A DNA stretch of 64,000 nucleotides from Clostridia bacterium (GCA_026000755.1 BNZC01000001.1:62001-126000); one strand, 5' to 3'. Positions 35,093 through 45,494 are shown, numbered from the stretch's first letter. Notes: generated by a model from the letters alone, not told the origin. Program-made: numbers and translations.

Positions 35093-35908
35093 TTAGTTGA
35101 GTGAACCTCCTCTTGTATTCTCTTTCAAATATTTCAAAAAGCGTTTCGCCAACACAATCTTTGTATACACCGTCGCATATTCTTTCGGGGAATATTCTGT
35201 AATATAATTCGTCATAAAGTTTTTAGAAAAGCCGTGTTTTTTTGCAAGATCCACGGCTTTGTTGTAGGCAATTGCGGCAATTTCAGCACTTGGGTAGACT
35301 CCTATCGTAAGCGTTCCATTTAGATGGAGCGTTGTTTTATAGTAAATCTGATTTTTCTGTGAAATCTGTTTCACGCCATGATAGGGATTTACCACAATCA
35401 AATTAGAATAACGAAAATCCGTCTCATCCCCATTCGCAAACAAATAATCTCGTCCCGGCACAGCATGGCTTTTAATGCCATAACGCGATAAAATTGTGAG
35501 TTGCATTCCATAATCATTGACAAATAAATGGCCGCCGCGCGCCATGATTTTATGATGGGAATAGTAAAACAAATCATCAATGTCAAATTTCAACTCACAG
35601 TTAGGCGTAAGAAAATAAGTGAAATATTTGTTTCTCAAATAAATGGGATTCTTAAAATAAATGCCGTTGTCCCTAAAATTGATCAGGGAAATTCGCTTCT
35701 CAAAGGCTAGGGCATAGGAGTCAAAAGATAAATCCGCCAAGAGCAGATTGTGGTCAGACAAAATCTTGGAAGCTTCCAAATAGGCTTGATGAGCCAAATT
35801 TTGATCCGAAAAACTTCCAAGGCTAATATGTTTTGATTTATGGGTGATACCGGAACGATAATAAACGGTACCACATTTCTTTTTTGCGGCAAAAACTCCC
35901 GGTAGCAT
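35093..35908 (-). CDS. Orphan AP2-like / HNH-like DNA-binding protein
   Basis: 271 residues. Residues about 15-55 (GITHKSKHISLGSFSDQ then AHQAYLEA) and 205-245 (LHLNGTLTIGVYPSAEIAA, then IAYNKAVDLA) both look like AP2/ERF-type three-strand plus helix modules. Between them GRDYLFANGDETDFRYSNL resembles the NGDxxDNRxxNL part of HNH homing endonucleases, without an obvious catalytic His pair. Such combinations occur in phage and intron nucleases. ATG 35908 follows a perfect AGGAGG. It is a lone gene opposite to its neighbours. Function unknown; assignment rests on motif recognition. Confidence 0.6.
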   Translation of the reverse strand: MLPGVFAAKKKCGTVYYRSGITHKSKHISLGSFSDQNLAHQAYLEASKILSDHNLLLADLSFDSYALAFEKRISLINFRDNGIYFKNPIYLRNKYFTYFLTPNCELKFDIDDLFYYSHHKIMARGGHLFVNDYGMQLTILSRYGIKSHAVPGRDYLFANGDETDFRYSNLIVVNPYHGVKQISQKNQIYYKTTLHLNGTLTIGVYPSAEIAAIAYNKAVDLAKKHGFSKNFMTNYITEYSPKEYATVYTKIVLAKRFLKYLKENTRGGSLN

Positions 35909-36056
35909 AAAACCTCCTGTATATATTTCTAAATGATTACAAAAATAATTCATTAAGCGGTATGGTTTGTGACAAAAATGGATAAAATATTTATGGATGT
36001 TCCTATATGATTATAGCATTAAATGTAGGAAAGGTCTACAGAAAGGTGGTATTGTT

Positions 36057-36923
36057 TTGAAATACAGGAAAAAAATCAATTATACGATAACAGCATTGAT
36101 GATGGCATTATTTTTGGCGGGAACAGAAAAATTTGTTTCCGTAGGAAGTGTCAGCGTATTAGGATATAAATGCTTGGTGGGAGAGAAGCCCAAACAGGAG
36201 GAAGACTCCTTGTTTGAAAAAGCCTTTTTGACCAAGAAAACCGGGGAAGTGAAACAGAATTTACTTGCAGGTATTTCCCTGGAAGAAGATTTTTGGCGTT
36301 ATCAATCTGTGACAGGCATTATAAGAAATGAAGAAACCGGGCAAAGAAGCAAATCCACAAACTGGCAGTTTGTGATCGGGGAAATTCAAGATGCCCAGGA
36401 GCAGAATTTTCGATTGGACAAGGAAGCAGATGAAGCATCAAATACAGATGCAAATGAGGAAGAAACGGCAAATACCGATATAGCGGTAGAAACCGCAGCC
36501 CCACCGATTGTAAATCCATATGGCTCCATTACCTTGTCTACAGAAGATCGGACAGCATTAGAACGGATTGTACAAGCTGAGGCAGGAGGCGAGGACGAAG
36601 TGGGTAAGATCTTGGTTGCCCAAGTGGTGTTAAATCGTGTCAATGATCCGCATTTTGCCAATTCTGCTCGAGGGGTTATTTTTGAAAAAATAGGCGGCAG
36701 TACACAGTTTTCGCCAATAGCGGATGGGCGTTATGAAACGGTAACGGTGACAGAGGATACCAAGAGGGCGGTGGAACTGGCTCTTAATGGAGAGGATATT
36801 TCCGAAGGGGCAGTATGTTTCATGGCACGCAGACAATCCAGTGCGAAAAATGTACAATGGTTTGATAATCATTTGAAACGCTTGTTTGGGCATGGAGGGC
36901 ATGAGTTTTTTACACTTCCATAA
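36057..36923 (+). CDS. SleB-like cell wall hydrolase
   Basis: 289 residues: a basic start, hydrophobic segment (about 8-25), a spacer with an acidic Asn/Thr/Glu-rich part (about 115-150), then the Hydrolase_2 (SleB/CwlJ) domain starting RTALERIVQAEAGGEDEVGK and containing QVVLNRVNDPHF, GGSTQFSPIADG and GAVCFMARR. SleB-family lytic enzymes act on spore cortex or vegetative wall. The start is TTG 36057 after AAAGGTGG; no ATG precedes the hydrophobic segment at suitable spacing except 35997, which adds 20 unlikely residues. Confidence 0.82.
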   Translation: MKYRKKINYTITALMMALFLAGTEKFVSVGSVSVLGYKCLVGEKPKQEEDSLFEKAFLTKKTGEVKQNLLAGISLEEDFWRYQSVTGIIRNEETGQRSKSTNWQFVIGEIQDAQEQNFRLDKEADEASNTDANEEETANTDIAVETAAPPIVNPYGSITLSTEDRTALERIVQAEAGGEDEVGKILVAQVVLNRVNDPHFANSARGVIFEKIGGSTQFSPIADGRYETVTVTEDTKRAVELALNGEDISEGAVCFMARRQSSAKNVQWFDNHLKRLFGHGGHEFFTLP

Positions 36924-37000
36924 CCTTCGACTTGTTTGCAAATAAGGAGTTAAAATTTTTTGTTTTTTTCGCATTTACTATTAACATTTTCAGTTTTGTT

Positions 37001-37046
37001 AAATCTTGCGATTTTTATTGACAATATATCTATCTATATGTATAAT
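37001..37046 (+). promoter_or_regulatory. Promoter of chemoreceptor 2 with AAATCTTGCGATTT site
   Basis: TTGACA at 37018-37023 and TATAAT at 37041-37046, spacer 17 bp, form a strong promoter for the chemoreceptor at 37115. AAATCTTGCGATTT (37001-37014), a dyad with arms AAATC and GATTT, lies directly upstream of -35, as in chemoreceptor 1. Confidence 0.75.
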
Positions 37047-37114
37047 AGGTTATATATTTTCTGTTAGAACTTACAGAAAATAGAGTGAACTATATAGAAA
37101 AAAGAGGTATTGTG

Positions 37115-39109
37115 ATGAAAGTTGCAAGAAAAATGTTGGTTTTTTTATTGTTGCCCATGCTCGTTGTTTTGGCGGTGTTGGTTGTTTTTTCCTATACCTC
37201 GTCAAGGAATGCGTTAGAGAAAGCGGTGTCTGAATCCGCTGCTTATCAAAGCGGCTACTATGTCCAAATACTTCAAGAGGATTTGAAAGCGTATGCGGAT
37301 ACGATTACGGATATAGCCGCCTTGCTTAGTTATAAGGATTTTTCCAATGAAGAGATCTTTGATGTCATGATGGTGCTTACAGGATATAATGGTACGGGAC
37401 TGGGGATTGGATTTGGAATGGAGGATAAAGAGGCGTTTTTTGTAGACGGTTGGGAGCCTGCCGATGATTATGACCCGACGAGCAGGATTTGGTATACCAT
37501 GGCAAAGGATACGGATGAGGTTATCTTTACACCGCCCTATATAGATGCAGATACAGGGGATATGATTACCACGGCAGCCAAGCGCGTGATGAAAAATGGG
37601 GAATTGTATGGCGTGCTTTGTTGGGATATGGATTTGACTGATTTTCAAGAAAAATGTGCCTCCATAAAATTCGGAGAATCCGGCTATATCTTTATATTGG
37701 ATGCAGATGGAAATTTCGTCTATGATCCGAACTATACCTTGAGTGATAATATAAAAACAGTAGAGAATGGAGAGCTAAAAGATTTGGCCTCCGAATTCCT
37801 AAGCGGGAAACCGTTTGCAGATGAAGTGGATTTTGCCGGAACAGAAAAGCTGTGTTCTTCCACACCGATTGAAACGCTTGGTTGGGTTATGGTAACCAAT
37901 GTCCCGGTGAAGGAATTATACCAGGATGCGGAGCAGATGGGTCAACGGACTGTAATTGGCGGAATCGTGGCTGCGCTACTTTTAGGAATCCTCATTCTTG
38001 CCGTTATCGTACATATGATGAAACCTCTTAAAACGCTGGCTTTGCAGTCCAAAAAAATGGCAGAGGGTGATTGGACCCGCAGTAAGGAAGAAAAACAGAT
38101 AAGGTTTTCACGGGATGAAATCGGGCTTTTGACGAAAAATTTTGAAGAAATGAAACAGAAAGTCGGCACGGTGCTTTCGACCGTATCGGTCTCAGGAACC
38201 GAGATTTTTTCTGCCTCCCACAAGCTTTCCTCTAGCGCAGGAGAATCTGCGGAGGTATCCGGTGAAACGACGGGAAAAATAGCGGAAGCGATTGAAAACG
38301 TGGCATCGGGAGCCAGACAGCAGAGTGCCTCTGTGACGGAGGTTTCCGGTTTCATCGAGAATATTTCTACCAACTCGGATACAGTAGCACAAAATGTAGA
38401 AAACCTTTCGGACAATGCGGCGTTAGCAGCCGATACCGCAAAGGAGGGGGAACAGAAAGCAGAAGAAGCGATTGCCCAGATTAAAGCAATGGAAACCAGT
38501 GTTAAATTTGCGGAAAAAGTAGCCCAGGAATTGGGAGAGCGTTCCCATGAAATCGGTTCGATTGTAAAAACAATTTCCGATATTGCGGATCAGACCAACT
38601 TACTTGCATTAAATGCTGCGATTGAAGCGGCCAGAGCGGGCGAGGGAGGCAAAGGCTTTGCTGTGGTAGCGGAAGAAGTCAGAAAGCTTGCCACTGAATC
38701 GCAAGAGGCATCCACGAAGATTTCCGAATTGATTCAAGCCGTTGTATTAGATACTGACAAGGTGATGACATCCATGAAAGAGGGCGGTGAGCAAGTGGAA
38801 AAGGGGCGCAACGCCGTAGGGGACACGGGAGCATCTTTTCATAAAATTGCAGGTTTGGTAGTTGATGTGTCAATGCAGGTTTCTGAGATTGCCCCCTCCG
38901 TTCGCGGAATCGCACAGGAGAGTCAGAGCATTGTTGCCTCTATTCAGGAAATCGACGCATTAAGCAGAGAAGTTACGGAGCGGGCTGATTTTGTGGCAAA
39001 AGCCACGGCAGAACAAGCGGATTCCATTGACGAAGTGGCATTGGCCAGTCGTAGTCTTGAAAAAATTGCGGAACAGCTAAAAACCTCTTTGGATGAGTTC
39101 CAGATTTAA
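37115..39109 (+). CDS. Methyl-accepting chemotaxis protein with dCache sensor
   Basis: 665 residues. TM1 (about 8-30) is followed by a dCache_1-type extracytoplasmic sensor (about 35-275) with [20 protein letters not shown] and [13 protein letters not shown], motifs common in amino-acid or carboxylate sensors. TM2 (about 282-305), HAMP and the signalling domain follow; the tip reads [20 protein letters not shown] then [17 protein letters not shown]. Start ATG 37115 has AGAGG upstream; the frame opens at 37085. The signalling part differs clearly from chemoreceptor 1 although the promoters are alike. Confidence 0.93.
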   Translation: MKVARKMLVFLLLPMLVVLAVLVVFSYTSSRNALEKAVSESAAYQSGYYVQILQEDLKAYADTITDIAALLSYKDFSNEEIFDVMMVLTGYNGTGLGIGFGMEDKEAFFVDGWEPADDYDPTSRIWYTMAKDTDEVIFTPPYIDADTGDMITTAAKRVMKNGELYGVLCWDMDLTDFQEKCASIKFGESGYIFILDADGNFVYDPNYTLSDNIKTVENGELKDLASEFLSGKPFADEVDFAGTEKLCSSTPIETLGWVMVTNVPVKELYQDAEQMGQRTVIGGIVAALLLGILILAVIVHMMKPLKTLALQSKKMAEGDWTRSKEEKQIRFSRDEIGLLTKNFEEMKQKVGTVLSTVSVSGTEIFSASHKLSSSAGESAEVSGETTGKIAEAIENVASGARQQSASVTEVSGFIENISTNSDTVAQNVENLSDNAALAADTAKEGEQKAEEAIAQIKAMETSVKFAEKVAQELGERSHEIGSIVKTISDIADQTNLLALNAAIEAARAGEGGKGFAVVAEEVRKLATESQEASTKISELIQAVVLDTDKVMTSMKEGGEQVEKGRNAVGDTGASFHKIAGLVVDVSMQVSEIAPSVRGIAQESQSIVASIQEIDALSREVTERADFVAKATAEQADSIDEVALASRSLEKIAEQLKTSLDEFQI

Positions 39110-39140
39110 GGATATGTGTGAAACTGTAACGAAAAACATC

Positions 39141-39169
39141 TTGTCAGTTAGCAGTATAAGTGGTACAAT
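39141..39169 (+). promoter_or_regulatory. Promoter upstream of alr
   Basis: TTGTCA (39141-39146), a 17-bp spacer and TACAAT (39164-39169). Transcription would start near 39176, immediately before the hairpin at 39178-39206, so the alr leader would pass through a terminator. Confidence 0.5.
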
Positions 39170-39177
39170 TATGGAAA

Positions 39178-39206
39178 GAAAGCGGATTCGAAAACATCCG
39201 CTTTTT
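39178..39206 (+). terminator. Rho-independent terminator between chemoreceptor 2 and alr
   Basis: AAAGCGGAT and ATCCGCTTT form a 9-bp stem with an 8-base loop and five T residues. It ends chemoreceptor 2 transcripts; because a promoter lies just upstream it could also act as an attenuator for alr. Confidence 0.7.
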
Positions 39207-39255
39207 GGTGCGCTTATAGATTTTCGGGGATTTGAAACAAAGAGGATAACACGCA

Positions 39256-40407
39256 ATGAAAACAATGTATCCAAGGACATATGCGGCTATTGACTTAGAG
39301 GCCGTTCTACATAATGTGGGTGAAATGAAAGCTTTGCTGAATGGTGAGCATACACAGATTATGGCAGTTATCAAGGCGGACGGCTATGGTCATGGGGCGA
39401 TTCCCATTGGCAAAGAATTAGAACAGCTGCCCTATGTCTGGGGCTATGGGGTTGCCACTGTAGAAGAGGGTGTTGCCCTGCGGGAAGTGGGCTTAGAAAA
39501 GCCAATCCTTTCCTTGGGAGCAAGCTTTCCCGGGCAATATGTGGCTATGGCGGAGCATGGGATACGCCCCACCGTCTTTTCGCTTTCCATGGCAAAGCAG
39601 CTAAATGAGGCGTGTGCAAAGATTGGCAAAAAATTGTCCGTCCATATTAAGATTGACACCGGTCTTTCTCGTCTGGGCTTTCCGGTCAGCGAGGAAAGTG
39701 TATCAGACATTGCACAAATTTATGCACTGCCACATATTATAATAGAAGGAATTTTTACACATTTTGCAAAATCGGATGCGGCGGACAAGGAAATGACACA
39801 TGAACAGTTGTTTTCTTTTTGGCGTATGTGTGATCAGTTGAAAAAAAGAGGAATCACCCCCCCATTTCGCCATGTTTCCAATAGTGCGGCGATTTTGGAT
39901 TTGCCGGAAGCGGGTCTTGACCTTGTGCGGGCGGGGATTTCCATCTATGGACTTTGGCCCTCTGATGAGGTGCAAAAAAACAGGATAGACCTAAGACCCG
40001 CCCTTTCCCTAAAGAGTAGTGTGGTGTTTTTGAAGGAAGTGGAAGAAGGGGTGCCAATCAGTTATGGAGCAACCTATGTCACAGACCAAAGGAGACGGAT
40101 TGCCACCATACCCATTGGCTATGGAGATGGCTACCCCAGAAGCCTATCAAATAAGGGCTATGTGCTGATTCATGGGAAACGTGCCCTCATTTGCGGACGA
40201 ATTTGCATGGATCAGTTTATGGTAGATGTTACCCACATCCCCGAAACAGAGGAGGGCGATGAGGTGGTGTTGATTGGAAGCAGTGGAAATGAAAAGATTT
40301 CCATGGAGGAATTAGCGGATTTGTCAGGGCGCTTCAACTATGAATTTGCCTGTTGTTTGGGTAAGCGTATTCCCAGAGTGTATTTGAAGGGGCCGAAAGC
40401 ACTTTAG
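39256..40407 (+). CDS. alr: Alanine racemase
   Basis: 383-residue PLP enzyme that makes D-alanine for peptidoglycan. The PLP Lys is in [12 protein letters not shown] near residue 40; the second catalytic residue Tyr is in [10 protein letters not shown], and the C-terminal domain has CMDQFMVDV. It starts at ATG 39256 and precedes mazF, the common alr-mazF order of Bacillota. The poly-C run at 39857-39863 is in the TPP codons. Confidence 0.96.
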   Translation: MKTMYPRTYAAIDLEAVLHNVGEMKALLNGEHTQIMAVIKADGYGHGAIPIGKELEQLPYVWGYGVATVEEGVALREVGLEKPILSLGASFPGQYVAMAEHGIRPTVFSLSMAKQLNEACAKIGKKLSVHIKIDTGLSRLGFPVSEESVSDIAQIYALPHIIIEGIFTHFAKSDAADKEMTHEQLFSFWRMCDQLKKRGITPPFRHVSNSAAILDLPEAGLDLVRAGISIYGLWPSDEVQKNRIDLRPALSLKSSVVFLKEVEEGVPISYGATYVTDQRRRIATIPIGYGDGYPRSLSNKGYVLIHGKRALICGRICMDQFMVDVTHIPETEEGDEVVLIGSSGNEKISMEELADLSGRFNYEFACCLGKRIPRVYLKGPKAL

Positions 40408-40504
40408 TAACGAGTGTATACATGCGAAAAAATTGGAGATACTTACTGTAGACGCAGGAATAAGCGAAGCGTACAAAAGTAATCAAATTTTGGAGTGTGT
40501 AGAG

Positions 40505-40852
40505 ATGGTGATTCGACGGGGAGATGTTTATTATGCAGATTTGCGACCGGTGGTAGGCTCTGAGCAAGGAGGGGTACGTCCTGTCCTTGTGATACAAAAT
40601 GACATTGGAAACCGCCACAGCCCGACAATAATCTGCGCCGCTATTACCTCAAAGATGAACAAGGCGAAATTGCCTACTCATGTGGAACTGGATGCCGGAA
40701 GATACGATTTGGTAAAGGATTCTGTTGTGTTGTTAGAGCAACTGCGTACGATTGATAAATTACGCTTAAAGGATAGGGTCTGCCGCCTAGAGGGAGAAAT
40801 TTTACAAAAGGTGAATAAGGCCTTGCAGATTAGCCTGGATATGTATACATAA
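40505..40852 (+). CDS. mazF: MazF/PemK-type endoribonuclease toxin without adjacent antitoxin
   Basis: 115 residues, MazF (EndoA/NdoA) family mRNA interferase. It starts [20 protein letters not shown] and has [27 protein letters not shown], and [13 protein letters not shown] with the conserved Arg. The 97-bp gap after alr contains no frame resembling MazE, and the downstream gene is DUF512, so no antitoxin is encoded next to it. Solitary mazF after alr is known in Clostridia by recollection. The frame is open from 40433, but the family start is ATG 40505. Confidence 0.93.
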   Translation: MVIRRGDVYYADLRPVVGSEQGGVRPVLVIQNDIGNRHSPTIICAAITSKMNKAKLPTHVELDAGRYDLVKDSVVLLEQLRTIDKLRLKDRVCRLEGEILQKVNKALQISLDMYT

Positions 40853-40889
40853 GACGGCTGAAACACAAAAATATGAGGACATCAAACAC

Positions 40890-42308
40890 TTGAAAACACA
40901 CAAGATAACAGGTATCGAACCAAACAGCATAGCAGAAGAACTGGGTCTTTGCCCGGGAGATCTTCTTTTATCCATAGACGGAGCGGAAGTCACAGATGTT
41001 TTTGATTATCTTTACCTGACAGGGGAAGAAGAACTCCTTTTATTGGTGCAAAAAGCAGATGGTGAGGAATGGGAATTAGAAATCGAAAAGGAAGCAGGAG
41101 AGGACTTAGGCATTTTATTTGACAGCGGTCTGATGGATGATTACAAATCCTGTTCCAATCACTGTATCTTCTGCTTTATCGATCAACTCCCCAAAGGCAT
41201 GAGAGAAACGTTGTATTTTAAGGACGACGATTCCAGACTCTCTTTTTTGCAAGGCAATTATGTGACATTAACTAACCTAAAAGAGGCGGATATGAACCGT
41301 ATCATTGCCTATCAGTTAGGACCTGTGAACATTTCCGTTCATACCACAAATCCCAAACTACGGGAGTTCATGTTACATAACCGTTTTGCAGGAGAGGCCT
41401 TAAAAAAAATAGAAGCCCTCTATCGGGGGGGGGTACATATGAATGGACAGATTGTCCTTTGTAAAGGTGTAAATGATAAGGATGAGCTAGAACGCAGTAT
41501 CAAAGATTTAAACGCATACTTGCCCTTGATGGAAAGTGTATCTGTGGTTCCCACCGGTTTAAGCAAATACCGGGAGGGTCTGCACCCATTAGAAGCATTT
41601 ACCAAAGAGGATGCCATAGAAGTGATAGATACCATAGAATTGTGGCAGAAAAAATGCTGTAAAACATATGGAACGCACTTCATTCATGCAAGTGATGAAT
41701 GGTATCTCTTGGCGGAGAGGGACTTGCCCGCAGAAGAAACTTATGACGGTTATTTGCAGTTGGAAAACGGCGTGGGAATGCTGCGCCTTATGTGGGATGA
41801 ATTTGTGGAAGCGTTGGAAGAATCGGCGGAGAATTTTATGGAGCCTGCAGAGGTTTCGGCAGAATTCGCTTCCAAAAGCAGTACAAGTGTTGAAGACTTC
41901 TCACACAAAGCGTCGAAAGATTTTTCGCAAAATAGTGGTGCAAAATCACCCAAAATCCGCATCTCCCTTGCCACAGGCACTTTAGCGGCATCATTTATAC
42001 AAGAACTCCTTAACCTCTTTGAGGAACGTTACCCTCAATATGCGGTTACGGTTTACCCCATTGTCAATCACTTCTTTGGCGAACAGATTACCGTATCGGG
42101 ACTGCTCACAGGCGCCGATTTAATCGAACAGCTAAAAGGAAAAGATTTAGGGGAACGTCTGCTTTTGCCCGCAAATCTCCTTAGGAGCGGAGAAGAGGTT
42201 TTTTTAGATGATGTCAGCTTATCGGAATTAAAAGAAACTTTACAAGTTGAGATAAATATGGTACAATCGACAGGGCAAGAGTTTTTGAATGCCTTGATTA
42301 ACCGGTAA
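40890..42308 (+). CDS. Radical SAM protein with PDZ and DUF512 domains
   Basis: 472 residues. A short N-terminal PDZ-like domain (about 1-65: ITGIEPNSIAEELGLCPGD) is followed by a radical SAM motif CSNHCIFCFIDQ near residue 88 and a C-terminal DUF512 domain. The family sits before der in many Clostridia and has no firmly known substrate. A Ser/Glu/Ala-rich insert at about 312-348 separates two parts of DUF512. The start is TTG 40890, as no ATG fits. A run of nine G at 41425-41433 encodes RGGV. Confidence 0.9.
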   Translation: MKTHKITGIEPNSIAEELGLCPGDLLLSIDGAEVTDVFDYLYLTGEEELLLLVQKADGEEWELEIEKEAGEDLGILFDSGLMDDYKSCSNHCIFCFIDQLPKGMRETLYFKDDDSRLSFLQGNYVTLTNLKEADMNRIIAYQLGPVNISVHTTNPKLREFMLHNRFAGEALKKIEALYRGGVHMNGQIVLCKGVNDKDELERSIKDLNAYLPLMESVSVVPTGLSKYREGLHPLEAFTKEDAIEVIDTIELWQKKCCKTYGTHFIHASDEWYLLAERDLPAEETYDGYLQLENGVGMLRLMWDEFVEALEESAENFMEPAEVSAEFASKSSTSVEDFSHKASKDFSQNSGAKSPKIRISLATGTLAASFIQELLNLFEERYPQYAVTVYPIVNHFFGEQITVSGLLTGADLIEQLKGKDLGERLLLPANLLRSGEEVFLDDVSLSELKETLQVEINMVQSTGQEFLNALINR

Positions 42309-42348
42309 CCATAACTCATTTATTTTATAAAAGAAAGTAGGAAACACA

Positions 42349-43671
42349 ATGAAACCCATCGTAGCCATCGTAGGTCGCCCCAATGTAGGGAAATCTACCC
42401 TCTTTAATGCCATCGCCAAAGAGCGGATTTCCATTGTTCAAGACACCCCGGGTGTGACCAGAGATCGTATCTATGCCGATGTATCTTGGCTAAACCTTGC
42501 ATTTACCCTAATTGACACAGGAGGCATTGAGCCGGAAAGCAAGGATATTATTCTCTCCCAGATGAGGGAGCAGGCACAGATTGCGATTGATACGGCGGAT
42601 GTGATTTTATTTCTGGCGGATGTACGTCAAGGCTTGGTGGATGCGGATTTTAAGGTGGCGGATATGTTACGCCGTGCGGCAAAGCCGGTGCTGTTAGTGG
42701 TCAATAAGGTGGACAACTTTGACAAATTCATGGCGGATGTGTATGAATTTTATAATTTGGGCATAGGGGATCCTATTCCCATATCTTCGGCTTCTCGTCT
42801 GGGACTGGGCGATATGTTGGAAGAGGTGGCAAAGCATTTCCCCAAGGAAACCCCGGAAGAAACCGAAGATGAACGCCCTAAGGTTGCCATTATCGGCAAA
42901 CCAAATGTGGGCAAGTCCTCCATGGTAAATCGCTTGCTTGGGGAGGAACGCCTTATCGTGTCCGATATTGCGGGAACCACAAGGGATGCCATTGACACCC
43001 CGGTCAAATACCATGGCAGGGAGTATGTCTTTATTGATACGGCAGGACTTCGCAGGAAGAGTAAAATCAAAGAGGAAATCGAGCGTTTTTCCATTATCCG
43101 AGCCGTGGCGGCGGTAGAACGTGCCGATGTGGCAGTCATCGTCATCGATGCCTTAGAGGGCATCACGGAGCAGGATGCGAAGATTGCGGGGATCGCTCAT
43201 GAGCGCGGCAAGGGCATTCTGATTGCGGTCAATAAATGGGATGCTATCGAGAAAAATGACAAGACGGTGAAGGAATACACGCATAAGATTCGGGAAATCT
43301 TGGCATTTATGCCCTATGCGGAGATTATTTTTCTGTCGGCAAAGTCCGGGCAACGCTTGCAAAACCTATACGATATGATAGATGTGGTCATTGCAAACAA
43401 CGCCATGCGTATTGCCACAGGAGTATTAAATGAAATCGTTATGGAAGCGACAGCGGTGCAACAGCCCCCATCGGATAAGGGGAAACGCCTTAGGATTTAC
43501 TATGCCACACAGGTGGCGGTTAAGCCCCCTACTTTTGTTTTGTTTGTAAATAATAAGGAACTGGCACATTTTTCCTATATCAGATATTTGGAAAATCGTA
43601 TTCGGGAAGCCTTTGGATTTCGAGGTACGGCACTTAAGTTTTTCGTTCGGGAGAGGAAAGAGGGGAAGTAA
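42349..43671 (+). CDS. der: Ribosome assembly GTPase Der (EngA)
   Basis: 440-residue double-GTPase needed for 50S assembly. G domain 1 starts [16 protein letters not shown], with [11 protein letters not shown] and [10 protein letters not shown] domain 2 starts [16 protein letters not shown], with [11 protein letters not shown] and NKWD. A C-terminal KH-like domain ends VRERKEGK. Length and order are normal. Confidence 0.97.
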   Translation: MKPIVAIVGRPNVGKSTLFNAIAKERISIVQDTPGVTRDRIYADVSWLNLAFTLIDTGGIEPESKDIILSQMREQAQIAIDTADVILFLADVRQGLVDADFKVADMLRRAAKPVLLVVNKVDNFDKFMADVYEFYNLGIGDPIPISSASRLGLGDMLEEVAKHFPKETPEETEDERPKVAIIGKPNVGKSSMVNRLLGEERLIVSDIAGTTRDAIDTPVKYHGREYVFIDTAGLRRKSKIKEEIERFSIIRAVAAVERADVAVIVIDALEGITEQDAKIAGIAHERGKGILIAVNKWDAIEKNDKTVKEYTHKIREILAFMPYAEIIFLSAKSGQRLQNLYDMIDVVIANNAMRIATGVLNEIVMEATAVQQPPSDKGKRLRIYYATQVAVKPPTFVLFVNNKELAHFSYIRYLENRIREAFGFRGTALKFFVRERKEGK

Positions 43672-43762
43672 GGTCATGGCGGTAGCTTCTGCTTGTCGGT
43701 GAGGCGAAAGGCTGTGGCAATGGTAATTGGCTGTTTATCAGAGGGAGGAAGAGAAATTGGCT

Positions 43763-44413
43763 ATGTTAGCGGCACGATTGATTTCTGTGGCAATCGGCTA
43801 TATCTTTGGATTGTTTCAGACTGCCTATCTTTATGGCAGAGCAAATGGAATCGACATCAGAAAGTTGGGGAGTGGTAACGCAGGAACCACAAACGCCATG
43901 CGTTCCTTGGGAAAGAAAGCGGGCATTATTACATTTTCGGGCGATTTTCTAAAAACCATAGCAGCCATGCTTCTGGTATGGCTTATTTTTCATGAAAAAT
44001 ATCCGGAATACATAAAATTAATTCAAATGTATGCAGGATTTGGTGCCGTATTAGGGCACAATTATCCCTGTTATTTGAAATTCAAGGGCGGAAAAGGCAT
44101 TGCCTGTACGGGAGCTTTTTTATTTGCGTTCTATCCGCCTATTTTTCTTGTGAGTATTACCATATTTGCACTCATTGTGATTTTTGCCAAATACGTGTCC
44201 TTGGGATCTATTGTGGGAGTTGCCGCATTTGTCATTCAGTTACTGATTTATGGGCAAACCGGGCATTTGATTCCCGAGGGGGGCAGGTACCTGTATGAGT
44301 TTTATGTGGTAGGGGTGCTGTTTTTCCTGTTGGCACTGTGGCAACATAGGGAGAATATTAAGCGGTTGTTGAATGGAACGGAGCATAAGGTGGGAGGGTC
44401 AAAAGCACTTTAA
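43763..44413 (+). CDS. plsY: Glycerol-3-phosphate acyltransferase PlsY
   Basis: 216-residue membrane enzyme using acyl-phosphate to acylate glycerol-3-phosphate. Motifs are GSGNAGTTNAMR, GHNYPCYLKFKGGKGIA and a late membrane helix pair. The start is uncertain: ATG 43763 follows GGGAGGAAGAG; a TTG 6 bp upstream and an ATG at 43727 are open in the same frame. It lies 12 bp before gpsA, with which it feeds phosphatidic acid synthesis. Confidence 0.93.
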   Translation: MLAARLISVAIGYIFGLFQTAYLYGRANGIDIRKLGSGNAGTTNAMRSLGKKAGIITFSGDFLKTIAAMLLVWLIFHEKYPEYIKLIQMYAGFGAVLGHNYPCYLKFKGGKGIACTGAFLFAFYPPIFLVSITIFALIVIFAKYVSLGSIVGVAAFVIQLLIYGQTGHLIPEGGRYLYEFYVVGVLFFLLALWQHRENIKRLLNGTEHKVGGSKAL

Positions 44414-44425
44414 GAAAGGAGAACT

Positions 44426-45439
44426 ATGGCACAAATAGGAATTATCGGGGCAGGCAGTTGGGGTACGGCACTTGCGGTCTTATTGGCGGGAAATGGTCAT
44501 GCGGTACGCTTGTGGTCAGCCATTGAATCAGAAATTATGCTTTTGAAAGAAAAAAGGGAGCATAGTTCAAAGCTTCCGGGCGTAAAATTACCGGAATCCA
44601 TACAGGCGACCACAGATTTACAGCTTGCCATGGCAGATGCAGAACTGTTGGTTTTGGCGGTACCCTCTGTTTTCGTGAGGGAGACGGCTAGGAGCATGAA
44701 GGCATACTATCAGCCCCGGCAGATCGTGGTAAATGTAGCAAAGGGCATTGAAGAGGATTCTTTAATGACCATGGTGGATATTATTGAGGAAGAACTGGGG
44801 GGGGGTACCGTTTGTGTCCTTTCCGGTCCCAGTCATGCAGAGGAAGTGGGGAAAAAATTGCCCACCACCATTGTTGTGGGCGCAAAGACAAGGCAGATTG
44901 CGGAGCATGTGCAGAGCCTATTTATGAATGGCGTGTTTCGGGTTTACACAAGCCCTGATATTTTAGGCATTGAACTGGGCGGTTCCTTAAAAAATGTGAT
45001 TGCTCTTGCAGCCGGTATGGCAGACGGTTTGGGATTCGGTGACAATACCAAGGCAGCTTTAATCACAAGAGGCATCCATGAAATCGGTCGCTTAGCCCTT
45101 GCTATGGGAGCAAAAGCGGAAACTCTAAATGGCTTAACCGGTATAGGGGATTTAATCGTAACCTGTGCCAGTGTTCACAGCAGAAACCGCAAGGCGGGTA
45201 TGCTGATCGGTCAGGGGAAAACTCCGGATCAGGCAATGGACGAGGTGCAGATGGTGGTGGAGGGGGTTTACTCCGCCAAAGCCGCCGTAAAGCTTGGAGA
45301 AAAGTATCAGGTTTCACTGCCGATTATAGAGCGGGTCAATAAGATTTTGTTTGAAGAATTGCCTGTAAAAGAAGCGATATTTGAGTTAATGCAACGAGAA
45401 AAAAAGACGGAATATGAAAATTTGGAGTGGGAGACATAA
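44426..45439 (+). CDS. gpsA: NAD(P)H-dependent glycerol-3-phosphate dehydrogenase
   Basis: 337-residue cytoplasmic enzyme making glycerol-3-phosphate, the substrate of the PlsY encoded just upstream. The dinucleotide motif is GIIGAGSWGTALAVLL; catalytic Lys is in GSLKNVIALAAG and the substrate loop reads GFGDNTKAALITRG. A run of nine G at 44797-44805 encodes LGGGT. Confidence 0.97.
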   Translation: MAQIGIIGAGSWGTALAVLLAGNGHAVRLWSAIESEIMLLKEKREHSSKLPGVKLPESIQATTDLQLAMADAELLVLAVPSVFVRETARSMKAYYQPRQIVVNVAKGIEEDSLMTMVDIIEEELGGGTVCVLSGPSHAEEVGKKLPTTIVVGAKTRQIAEHVQSLFMNGVFRVYTSPDILGIELGGSLKNVIALAAGMADGLGFGDNTKAALITRGIHEIGRLALAMGAKAETLNGLTGIGDLIVTCASVHSRNRKAGMLIGQGKTPDQAMDEVQMVVEGVYSAKAAVKLGEKYQVSLPIIERVNKILFEELPVKEAIFELMQREKKTEYENLEWET

Positions 45440-45494
45440 TAAAAGTCGATTGAAAACCCTTGCATAAGCAAAGGCGAAAAAAAGGAGGGAAGTT

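Noticed and set aside
43712-43812. Possible duplication of the plsY start (CTGTGGCAA at 43712 and 43785, offset 73 bp)
   Set aside because: Beyond the nine-base match the alignment is weak and needs gaps, so it was not counted among the tandem duplications.
40390-44413. Identical ends of alr and plsY (AAAGCACTTTA)
   Set aside because: Eleven bases only, in coding context for similar residues (KAL); probably chance.
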